A stretch of 64,000 nucleotides of DNA from an unidentified eubacterium SCB49 (lineage in GTDB: Bacteria; Bacteroidota; Bacteroidia; Flavobacteriales; Flavobacteriaceae): positions 62,001 to 126,000 of the forward strand of contig ABCO01000002.1 of assembly GCA_000170815.1 (NCBI GenBank). The letters are read 5' to 3'. A model generated the notes under the pieces. That model saw only the letters and a program-made list of their open reading frames with translations, had not been told where the DNA came from and searched no databases. Shown piece by piece: positions 9,191 through 18,924 of the stretch (its first letter is position 1; every line of letters begins with the position of its first letter). Both the position numbers and the translations under genes were made by a program.

Positions 9191-9225
9191 ACAAATCGCT
9201 TTTCTATTAAAGAAAAGCGATTTGT
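9191..9225 (-). terminator. hairpin just downstream of icmF
   Basis: ACAAATCGCTTTTCT and AGAAAAGCGATTTGT form a perfect 15-bp stem with a 5-base loop, five bases past the icmF stop. The T-run after the stem is short (TTTGTTT). Confidence 0.65.
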
Positions 9226-9229
9226 TATT

Positions 9230-12200
9230 TTACATATTTCTGCGGTATTGACCACCAACTTCAAAAAGCTTTGCCGTAATCTGCCCTAGTGAACAAACTT
9301 TAGTCGCCTCCATCAATTGCTCAAACATATTCTCATTGCTAATAGCAGCCTCTTGCACCTTTTTAATAGACTCTTGTGCTCTATCACCAAAAGCTTTATG
9401 CAGATTACCCAATGTCTCTATTTGATATTGCTTCTCTTTTTCTGTAGCTCTAATTACTTCTGCTGGCTGTACTGTAGGAGACCCTTTACTACTTAAAAAA
9501 GTATTTACACCAATAATTGGAAACTCTCCTGTGTGCTTTAATGTTTCATAATACAAACTCTCTTCTTGTATTTTACTTCTTTGATACATCGTCTCCATCG
9601 CACCAAGAACACCACCTCTTTCTGTTATTCTATCAAACTCTAATAAAACTGCTTCTTCAACAAGGTCTGTTAGTTCTTCAATAATAAAAGAACCTTGTAT
9701 TGGATTTTCATTTTTGGCAAGTCCTAATTCTTTATTAATAATTAACTGAATTGCCATAGCACGACGCACACTTTCTTCTGTAGGTGTTGTAATAGCTTCA
9801 TCATAAGCGTTTGTGTGTAATGAGTTACAGTTATCATAAATTGCATACAACGCTTGTAATGTAGTACGGATATCATTAAAGTCTATTTCTTGCGCATGTA
9901 AAGATCTTCCAGAAGTCTGGATATGATACTTTAACATCTGCGCTCTTGAGTTAGCGTTATATTTATTTTTCATCGCTTTAGACCAAATTTTACGCGCTAC
10001 ACGACCTATCACAGAATATTCTGGATCAATACCATTACTAAAGAAGAATGATAAATTAGGACCAAATTTATTAATATCCATTCCGCGACTTAGGTAATAC
10101 TCTACATAGGTAAACCCGTTAGAAAGCGTAAAAGCAAGTTGTGTTATTGGGTTTGCTCCTGCTTCTGCAATATGATATCCACTTATTGATACGGAATAAA
10201 AATTACGAACTTGTTTTTCTATAAAATACTGTTGCACATCACCCATAAGACGAAGCGCAAATTCTGTAGAAAAAATACAAGTATTTTGAGCTTGATCTTC
10301 TTTTAAAATATCTGCCTGTACTGTACCACGAACTTGCATCATAGTATCTGCCTTAATCTTAAAATACACATCTTTAGGTAAAACCAAGTCGCCGGTTACT
10401 CCTAAAAGCATTAAACCAAGACCATCATTTCCTTCTGGCAACTCACCTTGATACGCCGGTCTATCTACGCCACGCTCAGCGTAAATTGCTTTTATTTTTT
10501 CTTCAATCTCAGCTTCAATTCCCTGTTCCTTAATGTATTTTTCACAATTTTGATCTATCGCAGCATTCATGAAAAAGCCTAATAACATAGGTGCTGGACC
10601 ATTAATTGTCATAGACACAGATGTCATTGGGTGGCTTAAATCAAACCCACTGTATAATTTTTTAGCATCATCAAGGCAGCAAATAGACACACCGGCATTC
10701 CCTATTTTCCCATAGATATCAGGACGAAGATCTGGATCATTTCCGTAGAGTGTTACACTATCAAATGCTGTAGAAAGTCTCTTTGCAGGCATCCCTAGAC
10801 TTACATAGTGAAAACGGCGGTTGGTACGCTCTGGCCCACCTTCTCCTGCAAACATACGTGTAGGGTCTTCACCAGTTCTTTTAAAAGGGTAAAGTCCTGA
10901 AGTATACGGAAATTCACCTGGTACATTTTCTTGTAATGTCCATCTCAATATATCACCCCAAGCCTGGTATTTAGGCAATGAAACCTTAGGTATTTGAGTA
11001 TGAGACAAACTCTCTGTGTGCGTATCAATATTTATTTCTTTATCACGAACTTTAAAAGTATAAACAGGATTTTTATATTTATTTACCTTTTCATCCCATC
11101 CTGTGATCACTTCCCAATTATAAGGGTTTAGGTTTAATTTTACACGATCAAACTCAGCGTCTAAAAGCTTAACAAGCGCTTCATTACTTTCTGAAACTTT
11201 AAAAGATTCATTATTAAGTCCAGATTTATCAAGCTCGGGCATAGCACCAGTAATAGACTCGATGGTCTTAAAAATACCGTATAACTTTTGAGCAACCTCT
11301 GCTTGTTCGTTTGCTGTCTTATCATAAGCTCTATTGTTTTCTGAAATTTCAGAAAGATATCTTGTTCTTGCTGGCGGAATGACAAATATCTTTTCAGACA
11401 TCTCATCGGTAATCTCAAAAGATGATTTTAAGCTTGTTTCGGTTTTTTCTTCAAGCTCTGTCATTATAGCACTATACAGTTTATTCATACCTGGATCATT
11501 AAACTGCGAAGCAATAGTCCCGTAAACAGGTAAATCATCTTGATGCGTTTCCCATAATTGATGGTTACGCATATATTGTTTTTTTACATCACGAAGTGCA
11601 TCTAGCGAACCACGTTTATCAAATTTATTGATCGCTACAAGGTTTGCAAAATCAAGCATATCAATTTTCTCTAATTGAGTAGCCGCTCCAAACTCTGGTG
11701 TCATTACGTATAACGACACATCACTATGTTCTAAAATTTCGGTATCACTTTGACCAATACCTGAAGTTTCAAGTATAATTAAATCATATTCTGCCGCCTT
11801 AATCACTTCTATTGCTTGTGCAACATATTTTGACAATGCAAGATTAGATTGTCTTGTAGCAAGACTACGCATATATACACGAGGAGAATTAATCGCATTC
11901 ATTCTAATTCTATCTCCTAATAGTGCTCCTCCCGTTTTACGTTTAGATGGATCTACAGAAATAAGTCCTATTGTTTTTTCTGGAAAATCAATTAAAAAAC
12001 GTCTTACTAATTCATCTACCAAAGAAGATTTACCAGAACCACCAGTACCTGTTATACCAAGAACAGGAGTTTTTAATGTTTCATTCTTTTTAGAAATAAC
12101 TTTTAATGTTTCAGCAGCAACATCAGGATAATTTTCTGCTGCGGAAATAATACGAGCAATCGAACCTGGCTTTTTGCTTGGTAAATCTTGCAACTCATTA

Positions 12201-12655
12201 GTAAGTGCATCACCAATAGGGTAGTCTGATCTTTGTACCAAATCATTAATCATCCCCTGAAGTCCAAGTTCTCTTCCATCATCTGGAGAGTAGATACGAG
12301 TAATCCCGTAATCCATTAATTCTTTAATCTCTGCTGGCAAAATAACACCACCACCACCACCAAAGATTCTGATGTGTTCAGCTCCTTTTTCTTTAAGTAA
12401 ATCATACATATACTTAAAATACTCATTATGTCCTCCTTGATAAGATGTCATTGCTATTGCATTAGCATCTTCTTGTATTGCTGTGTTTACAACCTCCTCA
12501 ACACTACGATCGTGCCCCAAATGGATGACCTCGACACCCGTGCTTTGTATAATACGGCGCATAATATTAATAGCCGCATCATGGCCATCAAACAGAGAGG
12601 CTGCCGTTACTATTCTTACTTTATTTTTTGGAATATATGGTGTTTCTTGTTGCAT
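9230..12655 (-). CDS. icmF: fused acyl-CoA mutase IcmF (isobutyryl-CoA mutase type)
   Basis: This 1141-aa protein joins all parts of a B12-dependent mutase system. An N-terminal cobalamin-binding domain (about 1-150) has DGHDAAIN (Asp23, His25) and SYQGGH. A MeaB-like G-protein chaperone follows (about 195-420), with P-loop GTGGSGKSS at 203-211 and NKFDKRG. The C-terminal TIM-barrel mutase domain follows (about 530-1090; [34 protein letters not shown]). IcmF enzymes interconvert isobutyryl-CoA and n-butyryl-CoA and some accept other acyl-CoAs; the G domain loads and protects the cofactor. The domain order excludes plain methylmalonyl-CoA mutase subunits. Exact substrate preference is not readable. 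The gene is monocistronic with a good promoter. Confidence 0.92.
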   Translation of the reverse strand: MQQETPYIPKNKVRIVTAASLFDGHDAAINIMRRIIQSTGVEVIHLGHDRSVEEVVNTAIQEDANAIAMTSYQGGHNEYFKYMYDLLKEKGAEHIRIFGGGGGVILPAEIKELMDYGITRIYSPDDGRELGLQGMINDLVQRSDYPIGDALTNELQDLPSKKPGSIARIISAAENYPDVAAETLKVISKKNETLKTPVLGITGTGGSGKSSLVDELVRRFLIDFPEKTIGLISVDPSKRKTGGALLGDRIRMNAINSPRVYMRSLATRQSNLALSKYVAQAIEVIKAAEYDLIILETSGIGQSDTEILEHSDVSLYVMTPEFGAATQLEKIDMLDFANLVAINKFDKRGSLDALRDVKKQYMRNHQLWETHQDDLPVYGTIASQFNDPGMNKLYSAIMTELEEKTETSLKSSFEITDEMSEKIFVIPPARTRYLSEISENNRAYDKTANEQAEVAQKLYGIFKTIESITGAMPELDKSGLNNESFKVSESNEALVKLLDAEFDRVKLNLNPYNWEVITGWDEKVNKYKNPVYTFKVRDKEINIDTHTESLSHTQIPKVSLPKYQAWGDILRWTLQENVPGEFPYTSGLYPFKRTGEDPTRMFAGEGGPERTNRRFHYVSLGMPAKRLSTAFDSVTLYGNDPDLRPDIYGKIGNAGVSICCLDDAKKLYSGFDLSHPMTSVSMTINGPAPMLLGFFMNAAIDQNCEKYIKEQGIEAEIEEKIKAIYAERGVDRPAYQGELPEGNDGLGLMLLGVTGDLVLPKDVYFKIKADTMMQVRGTVQADILKEDQAQNTCIFSTEFALRLMGDVQQYFIEKQVRNFYSVSISGYHIAEAGANPITQLAFTLSNGFTYVEYYLSRGMDINKFGPNLSFFFSNGIDPEYSVIGRVARKIWSKAMKNKYNANSRAQMLKYHIQTSGRSLHAQEIDFNDIRTTLQALYAIYDNCNSLHTNAYDEAITTPTEESVRRAMAIQLIINKELGLAKNENPIQGSFIIEELTDLVEEAVLLEFDRITERGGVLGAMETMYQRSKIQEESLYYETLKHTGEFPIIGVNTFLSSKGSPTVQPAEVIRATEKEKQYQIETLGNLHKAFGDRAQESIKKVQEAAISNENMFEQLMEATKVCSLGQITAKLFEVGGQYRRNM

Positions 12656-12679
12656 AATTTACCTTAATTTTAAGTAATG

Positions 12680-12709
12680 CAAATTTAAGTAATTTACAAG
12701 TGACGACAA
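12680..12709 (-). promoter_or_regulatory. icmF promoter
   Basis: On the minus strand a TTG (complement of 12707-12709) and TAAATTTG (complement of 12680-12687) are separated by 19 bases, the spacing of the Bacteroidota -33/-7 promoter. The -7 element is 25 bases before the ATG. Confidence 0.7.
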
Positions 12710-12816
12710 CAATTTATACCTCGTACATTAAAAACGTTAAACTTTTCAGTAAAAACAAGGAATAGTTACAATATTTTGTATATTGCCCCATTATTAAACT
12801 TAAAAAACATTTTATT

Positions 12817-13692
12817 ATGAAAAAAATCTACTTATTAGCAGTAACTGCTATGCTTGCATTTTCTGCAAACGCACAATTTTCTGATGACTTAGAAAGCTAT
12901 GACCTAGGACCTCTTGAAGATGGTAACTGGACTGGATGGGCTGGATTAGAATCTGATTTAGCTATCGTTACAGCTACACGTTCTTTTGACGGAGCAAAAT
13001 CTGCAGTAATTAATACAGCACTTCAAGATGCTTTACTTTTAACAGGAAACTCTCCTGCAAGTGGAACTTGGACAATGAGTTTTAAAATGTATGTACCTTC
13101 TAACAAGTCTGCATACTTTAACATTCAAGGTAGCGATGTACCAGGTGGTGCATTTTTATCTGGAGATATCTACTTCAACGCAGCCAATGGTGCCCCAGGT
13201 TTAGGTGAAGATTTAAACGCTAACGCACCTGCTACATTTGTTTTCCCTCACGATGCGTGGTTTGACGTAAAATTAATTGTTAATATGGATGCTGCTACTT
13301 ATTCTATTAAAATAGACAATGCTGACAGTATCATTGATAGCCCTTTTAACGCAGCTTCAACTAACTTTGCATCTATTGATTTATACTACGCATCTGATAC
13401 TGATGAGTACTACATCGATGCAGTAAACTATGCTGAAGGTTTATTAGGTGCAGATGAATTTTCTGCAGATGTATTTACAGTATACCCTAACCCAGTTGTA
13501 AACACTTTAAACATTAAATCTGCATCTGCAGTAGACAATGTAACTATCTATGATGTATTAGGAAAAGAAGTATTATCTGTTAATCCAGATGCTATCTCTC
13601 CTTCTGTAGATATGAGCAACTTAACTTCTGGAGCTTATTTAGTAAACGTTACTATCGGTAACGCATCTAAGACAATCAAAGTTCTTAAGTAA
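12817..13692 (+). CDS. secreted protein with T9SS type A sorting domain
   Basis: This 291-aa protein has a Sec signal (KKIYLLAVTAMLAFSANAQ) and a beta-sandwich body of about 185 residues (FSDDLESYDLGPLEDGNW, WTMSFKMYVPSNKSAYFNIQG, YYIDAVNY) resembling concanavalin-like lectin or sugar-binding folds. It ends in a classic type A sorting domain (FTVYPNPVVNTLNI, VTIYDVLGKEV, TSGAYLVNV, KTIKVLK). The sorting domain directs export through the type IX system and attachment or release at the outer membrane. The ligand is unknown. Its own terminator follows. Confidence 0.85.
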   Translation: MKKIYLLAVTAMLAFSANAQFSDDLESYDLGPLEDGNWTGWAGLESDLAIVTATRSFDGAKSAVINTALQDALLLTGNSPASGTWTMSFKMYVPSNKSAYFNIQGSDVPGGAFLSGDIYFNAANGAPGLGEDLNANAPATFVFPHDAWFDVKLIVNMDAATYSIKIDNADSIIDSPFNAASTNFASIDLYYASDTDEYYIDAVNYAEGLLGADEFSADVFTVYPNPVVNTLNIKSASAVDNVTIYDVLGKEVLSVNPDAISPSVDMSNLTSGAYLVNVTIGNASKTIKVLK

Positions 13693-13714
13693 TAGATATT
13701 TCTATTAAATATAT

Positions 13715-13743
13715 AAAGGCCTTCCTAACGGGAGGCCTTTTTT
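13715..13743 (+). terminator. terminator of the T9SS cargo gene
   Basis: AAAGGCCT and AGGCCTTT form the stem, extended by TCC/GGG around TAAC, then six T. Confidence 0.85.
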
Positions 13744-13781
13744 CATCATAAAATTTCACCTCTTCAAATAAACTTAATATT

Positions 13782-14483
13782 ATGAAAAAAATTCTTTTAA
13801 CAATTTTATGCTTTTCTTTATTCTCATGTGCAGAATTACAACAAGTTGTAGACAGCCTTCCTACTAGTGCTGTTATAGATGAAGCTACAATAGGTAACGG
13901 TCTTAAAGAAGCTCTTGACAAAGGGATAGAAAAACAAGTAACAAAACTTACTCAAGAAAACGGGTTTTACAAAAACGAATTAGTAAAAATATTACTACCA
14001 GAAGAACTACAAAAGGTAGACAAAGCACTAAGAAGCATAGGACTAGGAAGTCTTGCAGACCAAGGACTAGTTGCTATAAATAGAGCCGCAGAAGATGCCG
14101 TAAGCGGTGCGACACCTATTTTTGTAAATGCCGTTAAAGAAATGACTTTTAATGACGCTAAAAACATTTTACTGGGTGCAGATAATGCAGCAACAAGCTA
14201 TTTAGAAACAAAGACAAATACTGCGCTTTACAACCAATTTAACCCAGTAATTAAAAACTCATTTTCTAAAGTAGGTGCAGATCAAATTTGGTCAAATATC
14301 ATTACAAAATACAACTCGATTCCATTAACAAATAATGTGAACCCAGACTTAACAGATTACGTTACAGAACAAGCATTACAAGGAGTATACACAATGATTA
14401 GTGTTGAAGAAAAAGAGATAAGAACAAAAGCTTCTTCAAGAACCTCTACACTTTTAAAGCAAGTTTTTGCGCTACAAGACTAA
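13782..14483 (+). CDS. DUF4197 lipoprotein
   Basis: This 233-aa protein has a lipobox signal (LCFSLFSC, Cys16) followed by a helical DUF4197 domain. Conserved blocks are NGLKEALDKGIEKQV, NRAAEDAV, MTFNDAKNILLGADNAATSYLE and a C-terminal TKASSRTSTLLKQVF. The family is periplasm- or outer-membrane-anchored and of unknown function, found widely in Proteobacteria and Bacteroidota. It is probably monocistronic, with a hairpin terminator about 40 bases after the stop. Confidence 0.85.
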   Translation: MKKILLTILCFSLFSCAELQQVVDSLPTSAVIDEATIGNGLKEALDKGIEKQVTKLTQENGFYKNELVKILLPEELQKVDKALRSIGLGSLADQGLVAINRAAEDAVSGATPIFVNAVKEMTFNDAKNILLGADNAATSYLETKTNTALYNQFNPVIKNSFSKVGADQIWSNIITKYNSIPLTNNVNPDLTDYVTEQALQGVYTMISVEEKEIRTKASSRTSTLLKQVFALQD

Positions 14484-14522
14484 ATTAAGTATACCTTAAC
14501 AAGTATTAACGGGGTTTTAGCT

Positions 14523-14550
14523 AAAGGTAAATGTGTTTGCATTTACCTTT
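14523..14550 (+). terminator. hairpin after DUF4197 gene, overlapping a -7 element
   Basis: AAAGGTAAATG and CATTTACCTTT form an 11-bp stem with a 6-base loop. The right arm also contains TACCTTTG (14544-14551), a match to the -7 consensus, so the same bases may serve as promoter for the 56-aa gene downstream. Confidence 0.6.
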
Positions 14551-14578
14551 GCTTTTAAATAATTAAAAAACTGCTGTT

Positions 14579-14749
14579 ATGAAATTTCCATTTAAAAAAA
14601 CGACTAAAGTAGAAGCTCTTAAAGAGCAATATACTGCGTTAATGAGAAAATCGTACAAAAAGGCTTTAACAGACAAAGCACAAAGCGACAAGGTTAAAAC
14701 ACAAGCAGAAGCAATATTTAATCAAATTTTAGAACTAAAAAACAATTAG
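14579..14749 (+). CDS. small conserved Lys-rich protein (Lacal_2735-like)
   Basis: A 56-aa frame from ATG 14579 to TAG 14749 encodes a soluble, mostly helical, basic peptide: KFPFKKTTKVEALKEQY, then LMRKSYKKALTDK and AEAIFNQILELKN. The layout (short hydrophobic/basic N-terminus, then two helices) resembles the small Flavobacteriaceae proteins annotated as the Lacal_2735 family. That assignment is from memory of the family and not checked. No function is known. A promoter-like element precedes it and its stop is 4 bases from the convergent BtuF-like gene. Confidence 0.65.
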   Translation: MKFPFKKTTKVEALKEQYTALMRKSYKKALTDKAQSDKVKTQAEAIFNQILELKNN

Positions 14750-14753
14750 GATA

Positions 14754-15527
14754 TTACAGTAAAGTTTTAAAATAATCGAAAGCTCCTAACAACCTAGACC
14801 CATACCAACTAAAATATTCCCCATCTACTAAATGCACTGGCTTATCTAGTGCATTTTTTATTTCTAAAACATCCTTTTCTTTAAATGGATAAGGCTCACT
14901 ACTTAGAAAAACAACATCTGCAGTCTTTAAATCTGAAATATTTATTTCGGGGTATCTGCCTTCTTTATTTTTCACACTATTTGAAAAGCCATTAAGCTCT
15001 AACAAATAATTGATAAAAGTATCTTTACCAGCAGCCATATACGGACTTTTCCAAATAAGGTAAGTAATATTTTTATGCGCCCTATTTTTTACATAAACCT
15101 CAAACTCTTGTTGTGCTTGATTGATAGCAGCGACAAGATTGTGAGCTTTTATTTTTACACCCAACAAATCACCTAACAAAAGAATCATTTCATTATTACC
15201 CGCAACATCTTTAATATCACTCACCCAAACCGGAGCAATCGCCTCACATTGAGCGACTATCTCTTGTGTATTTTCTTCTTTATTACAAATAATAATATCA
15301 GGCTTAAGCGCAGCTATCTTATCAATATGAATAGTTTTTGTACCTCCAACTATTGTGCTTTGCTGTCTTAATTCCTTAGGATGAACACAGAACTTAGTAA
15401 TGCCAACAATGTAGTCTCGTAGCCCTAAATCGACCAACAGCTCTGTTTGAGATGGAACCAAAGACACAATGCGTCTTGGTGTTTCAGAAAAAGTAAGGGT
15501 TCTATGTAATTGATCTTTAACGATCAT
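14754..15527 (-). CDS. BtuF-like helical-backbone substrate-binding protein lacking a signal peptide
   Basis: This 257-aa protein has the fold signatures of class III (cobalamin/siderophore) binding proteins: [18 protein letters not shown] near residue 20, [21 protein letters not shown] around 62-82, and a long backbone helix near 125-145. [22 protein letters not shown] marks the second lobe. Unlike BtuF, it starts directly with the mature domain ([13 protein letters not shown]), and no signal peptide or lipobox is encoded. The start lies inside the 3' end of pyrF (11-base overlap), which leaves no room for a signal. A cytoplasmic corrinoid- or metal-binding role is inferred. Confidence 0.8.
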   Translation of the reverse strand: MIVKDQLHRTLTFSETPRRIVSLVPSQTELLVDLGLRDYIVGITKFCVHPKELRQQSTIVGGTKTIHIDKIAALKPDIIICNKEENTQEIVAQCEAIAPVWVSDIKDVAGNNEMILLLGDLLGVKIKAHNLVAAINQAQQEFEVYVKNRAHKNITYLIWKSPYMAAGKDTFINYLLELNGFSNSVKNKEGRYPEINISDLKTADVVFLSSEPYPFKEKDVLEIKNALDKPVHLVDGEYFSWYGSRLLGAFDYFKTLL

Positions 15528-16335
15528 TAAGAATAAGTTCCATTTGAGATTGCAGTTTGCCCGCAGCTAGAGCAGCAGCCTGGGCAAAGTCAGCCTCTTG
15601 AGAAGCATAAATAATCCCTCGTGATGAGTTAATTAACAAGCCAACATTGTCTGCCATACCATATTTACAAACGTCTTGTAAATTACCTCCCTGAGCACCA
15701 ACTCCTGGAACCAATAAGAAACTTTCAGGTACGATCTTTCTAATATCAGAAAAATACTCCGCTTTGGTAGCCCCCACAACATACATTAAGTTCTGGCTAT
15801 TTTCCCATTGTTTAGAAGTTTCTAAAACAGTTTTATAAAGCTCTTTTCCTTCTGAAACTTTCACCTGAAAATCAAAAGCGCCTTGATTTGAAGTAAGCGC
15901 TAACATAATAGTATGTTTATTTTCAAAAGCTAAGAATGGCTCGACAGAATCTTTCCCCATATAAGGAGCTACGGTAACAGAGTCAAACGCAAGATCTTCA
16001 AAAAATGCCTTTGCATACATGGAAGAAGTATTCCCTATATCGCCACGCTTAGCATCTGCAATGGTAAAAACTTCTGGATAATTGGTATTTAAATACTTAA
16101 TTGTTTTCTCTAATGACTTCCAGCCTTTGAGACCATACGCTTCGTAAAAAGCAGTATTAGGCTTATAAGCAACCGCTAGATGATGGGTAGCATCGATAAT
16201 TGCTTTATTGAAAGCAAATATAGGGTCCTCTTCTTTTAAAAGATATTGCGGAATCTTGTTAATATCAACATCTAACCCAATACATAAAAAGGATTTCTTT
16301 TTTTCTATTTGTACTACTAGTTCTTTTGTTGTCAT
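15517..16335 (-). CDS. pyrF: orotidine 5'-phosphate decarboxylase (type 2)
   Basis: This 272-aa protein makes UMP from OMP, the last step of de novo pyrimidine synthesis. FLCIGLDVD near the N-terminus and the catalytic [10 protein letters not shown] (about residues 93-102) define the family. [10 protein letters not shown] and [11 protein letters not shown] follow. The length, about 40 residues above the E. coli enzyme, is that of the type 2 group. The last 11 bases overlap the BtuF-like gene, implying translational coupling. prfA lies 37 bases upstream on the same strand, so the three genes may form one unit. Confidence 0.94.
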   Translation of the reverse strand: MTTKELVVQIEKKKSFLCIGLDVDINKIPQYLLKEEDPIFAFNKAIIDATHHLAVAYKPNTAFYEAYGLKGWKSLEKTIKYLNTNYPEVFTIADAKRGDIGNTSSMYAKAFFEDLAFDSVTVAPYMGKDSVEPFLAFENKHTIMLALTSNQGAFDFQVKVSEGKELYKTVLETSKQWENSQNLMYVVGATKAEYFSDIRKIVPESFLLVPGVGAQGGNLQDVCKYGMADNVGLLINSSRGIIYASQEADFAQAAALAAGKLQSQMELILNDR

Positions 16336-16372
16336 AGGTCTTATTTCCGAAGCAAATAAATATTTTTAAAGA

Positions 16373-17449
16373 TTAAAAAGCGTCACCAGATTCTTTTAAT
16401 CGTTCTGTATTATCTACCAACTGAAGTTCGTCTATAATTTTTTGAATATCCCCATCTATAATATTGCTCAAATCATAAAGCGTTAAATTAATACGGTGAT
16501 CTGTAACTCTACCTTGCGAATAGTTATACGTTCTAATCTTTGCACTACGGTCACCACTTGTAACTTGAGAACCTCTTTTTAGCGCATCTTCAGCTTGTTT
16601 TTTTGCCAACTCAAGATCATATAATCTTGAACGAAGTACCTTAAAAGCTTTCTCTTTGTTTTTATGTTGCGATTTTTGATCTTGACATTGTGCAACAAGA
16701 CCTGTAGGCACGTGAGTAAGCCTTACCGCAGAGTAGGTTGTGTTTACAGATTGACCTCCTGGTCCAGATGAACAAAAATAATCTATACGCACATCTTTCA
16801 TTTCTATATGTACATCAAACTCCTCCGCTTCTGGAAACACCATTACAGTTGCTGCACTTGTATGCACACGACCTTGAGTTTCTGTTTGTGGCACACGCTG
16901 CACACGGTGCACACCAGCTTCAAACTTTAATGTTCCGTAAACATCGTCTCCTTCAACTTCCATCTGGATAGCTTTATATCCACCACTTGTTCCTTCACTA
17001 AAATCTACAACACTTGTCTTCCACCCTTTACTCTCGCAGTATTTTGTATACATACGGTGTAAATCTCCTGCAAAAATACTCGCTTCATCACCACCTGTTC
17101 CTGCTTTAATTTCCATTACAGCATTTTTAGCATCTTCTGGATCTTTAGGAATAAGCATCAACTTTATTTCTTCTTCTAATACTGCTATATTAGATTTAGC
17201 CTCATCCATCTGCATTTTTGCCATCTCTACCATATCTGCATCGCTACCGTCTGCAAGTATTTCTTCTGCTTCTGCAATATGCTCTGTCGCCATTATATAA
17301 GCTTCACGCTTTTTCATTAAAGCATTAAGGTCTTTGTATTCTTTTGTAAGCGATATATATTGCTTCTGGTCACTAATGACATCTGGCTGAATAATAAGGT
17401 CACTTACCTCATCAAATCTATTTTTTACTATTTGGAGTTTTTCTAACAT
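16373..17449 (-). CDS. prfA: peptide chain release factor 1
   Basis: This 358-aa protein is RF1, which reads UAA and UAG. The GGQ loop is in [18 protein letters not shown], which ends peptide synthesis by peptidyl-tRNA hydrolysis, and the helical N-terminal domain and codon-recognition domain precede it. [14 protein letters not shown] and a conserved C-terminal [14 protein letters not shown] are family blocks. The size is standard. It is the first gene of a likely prfA-pyrF-BtuF-like unit, with a -7 element just upstream. Confidence 0.95.
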   Translation of the reverse strand: MLEKLQIVKNRFDEVSDLIIQPDVISDQKQYISLTKEYKDLNALMKKREAYIMATEHIAEAEEILADGSDADMVEMAKMQMDEAKSNIAVLEEEIKLMLIPKDPEDAKNAVMEIKAGTGGDEASIFAGDLHRMYTKYCESKGWKTSVVDFSEGTSGGYKAIQMEVEGDDVYGTLKFEAGVHRVQRVPQTETQGRVHTSAATVMVFPEAEEFDVHIEMKDVRIDYFCSSGPGGQSVNTTYSAVRLTHVPTGLVAQCQDQKSQHKNKEKAFKVLRSRLYDLELAKKQAEDALKRGSQVTSGDRSAKIRTYNYSQGRVTDHRINLTLYDLSNIIDGDIQKIIDELQLVDNTERLKESGDAF

Positions 17450-17482
17450 ACTAGAAGGTGTTCTGTTTTATTGAACGGGATG

Positions 17483-17490
17483 CAAATTTA
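17483..17490 (-). promoter_or_regulatory. -7 promoter element of prfA
   Basis: On the minus strand TAAATTTG matches TAnnTTTG, 33 bases before the ATG. The -33 position lacks an exact TTG. Confidence 0.5.
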
Positions 17491-17659
17491 CAATAATTTA
17501 GGTTGTAACGACGCCCTAAATAATAACGCCATTGTGTATTGTACAACTACGGAAACACCAATTAATTTTGACATTTATGCAATAACAAATACCTATTTCT
17601 TTACACAGCTACTCTCTTCAACCCGCAAGTGAAAGCAGCTGTATTTTCATATACTAAAG

Positions 17660-18838
17660 CTAGTACTCAAAAGTTCCAAACTCACTTTTTATGGTAAGCT
17701 TTTTGGTTTCAGACTCTTCTACACGACCCACAACTTGTGCATCAACACCAAAAGATTTTGAAATAGCAATTACATCTTCTGCAATCGCTTCTGGAAGGTA
17801 GATTTCCATTCTGTGCCCCATATTAAAGACTTGATACATCTCTTTCCAATCTGTGCCACTTTCGCCCTGTATTAACTTAAATAATGGAGGAAGCGCAAAA
17901 AGATTATCTTTAATAATATGTAAATTATCTATAAAATGAAGTATTTTAGTTTGAGCGCCACCACTGCAGTGCACCATTCCGTGAATATCTTTATTGGTAT
18001 ACTTGTTTAAAATAGCTTTTATAATTGGCGCATAAGTTCTTGTTGGCGAAAGCACTAATTTACCAGCATCTAATGGAGCTCCATCCACAGAATCTGTTAA
18101 ATTCATTGATCCAGAATACACTAATTCTTGTGGCACAGCGTGGTCATAACTTTCAGGGTACTTTTTTGCCAGCACATTTCCGAAGACATCATGACGTGCA
18201 CTTGTTAAACCATTGCTTCCCATCCCACCGTTATATTCTTTTTCGTAATTTGCCTGACCCGAAGAAGACAAACCTACAATAACATCACCAGGCTGTATAT
18301 TGCCATTATCAATAACATCACTACGTTTCATTCTGGCAGTAACGGTGCTATCTACAATAATAGTACGGACTAAATCACCCACATCTGCAGTCTCACCTCC
18401 CGTAGAGTGAATTTTAACACCATAAGACGCTAAGTCTTCTAACAACTCCTCTGTTCCGTTTATGATGGCAGAAATCACTTCGCCTGTAATCAAGTTTTTA
18501 TTACGCCCTATAGTTGAAGAAAGTGTTATATTATCTACTGCTCCAACACATAACAAATCGTCTACATTCATTATTAATGCATCTTGAGCAATACCTTTCC
18601 AAACAGAAATATCTCCTGTTTCTTTCCAATACATATAAGCTAAAGATGACTTTGTCCCTGCACCATCTGCGTGCATAATAAGACAATAATCATCATCACC
18701 TGTTAAATGATCTGGTACAATTTTGCAGAACGCTTTAGGAAAAAGACCTTTATCTACATTTTTTATAGCATTGTGAACATCTTCTTTTCCTGCTGAAACA
18801 CCTCTTTGTGCGTATCTTTTTGATATATCTTGACTCAT
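17660..18838 (-). CDS. purM: phosphoribosylformylglycinamidine cyclo-ligase (AIR synthetase)
   Basis: This 392-aa protein uses ATP to close the imidazole ring of AIR in purine synthesis. ADGAGTKSSLAY, NVDDLLCVGA and STGGETADVGDLVRT are the nucleotide- and substrate-binding segments of the PurM/SelD superfamily, and GLSSSGQANYE is the conserved second block. HGMVHCSGGAQTKILHF replaces the usual H-I-T-GGG motif, as in the longer Bacteroidota PurM group of about 390 residues. The gene is monocistronic with a -7 element immediately upstream. Confidence 0.93.
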   Translation of the reverse strand: MSQDISKRYAQRGVSAGKEDVHNAIKNVDKGLFPKAFCKIVPDHLTGDDDYCLIMHADGAGTKSSLAYMYWKETGDISVWKGIAQDALIMNVDDLLCVGAVDNITLSSTIGRNKNLITGEVISAIINGTEELLEDLASYGVKIHSTGGETADVGDLVRTIIVDSTVTARMKRSDVIDNGNIQPGDVIVGLSSSGQANYEKEYNGGMGSNGLTSARHDVFGNVLAKKYPESYDHAVPQELVYSGSMNLTDSVDGAPLDAGKLVLSPTRTYAPIIKAILNKYTNKDIHGMVHCSGGAQTKILHFIDNLHIIKDNLFALPPLFKLIQGESGTDWKEMYQVFNMGHRMEIYLPEAIAEDVIAISKSFGVDAQVVGRVEESETKKLTIKSEFGTFEY

Positions 18839-18855
18839 AGCATAATTATAAGTTG

Positions 18856-18863
18856 CAAAAATA
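18856..18863 (-). promoter_or_regulatory. -7 promoter element of purM
   Basis: TATTTTTG on the minus strand lies 17 bases before the purM ATG. The -33 region overlaps the terminator of the gene upstream. Confidence 0.55.
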
Positions 18864-18868
18864 CAAAA

Positions 18869-18898
18869 TGAAAAATCGCCTTAAAAACTTAAGGCGAT
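18869..18898 (-). terminator. terminator of the curli operon
   Basis: Read on the minus strand, ATCGCCTTAA pairs with TTAAGGCGAT, followed by TTTTT. It lies about 27 bases past the stop of the beta-propeller lipoprotein, the last gene of the curli cluster. Confidence 0.85.
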
Positions 18899-18924
18899 AT
18901 ATGTTAAAAAAGTTAAACTAAAAT

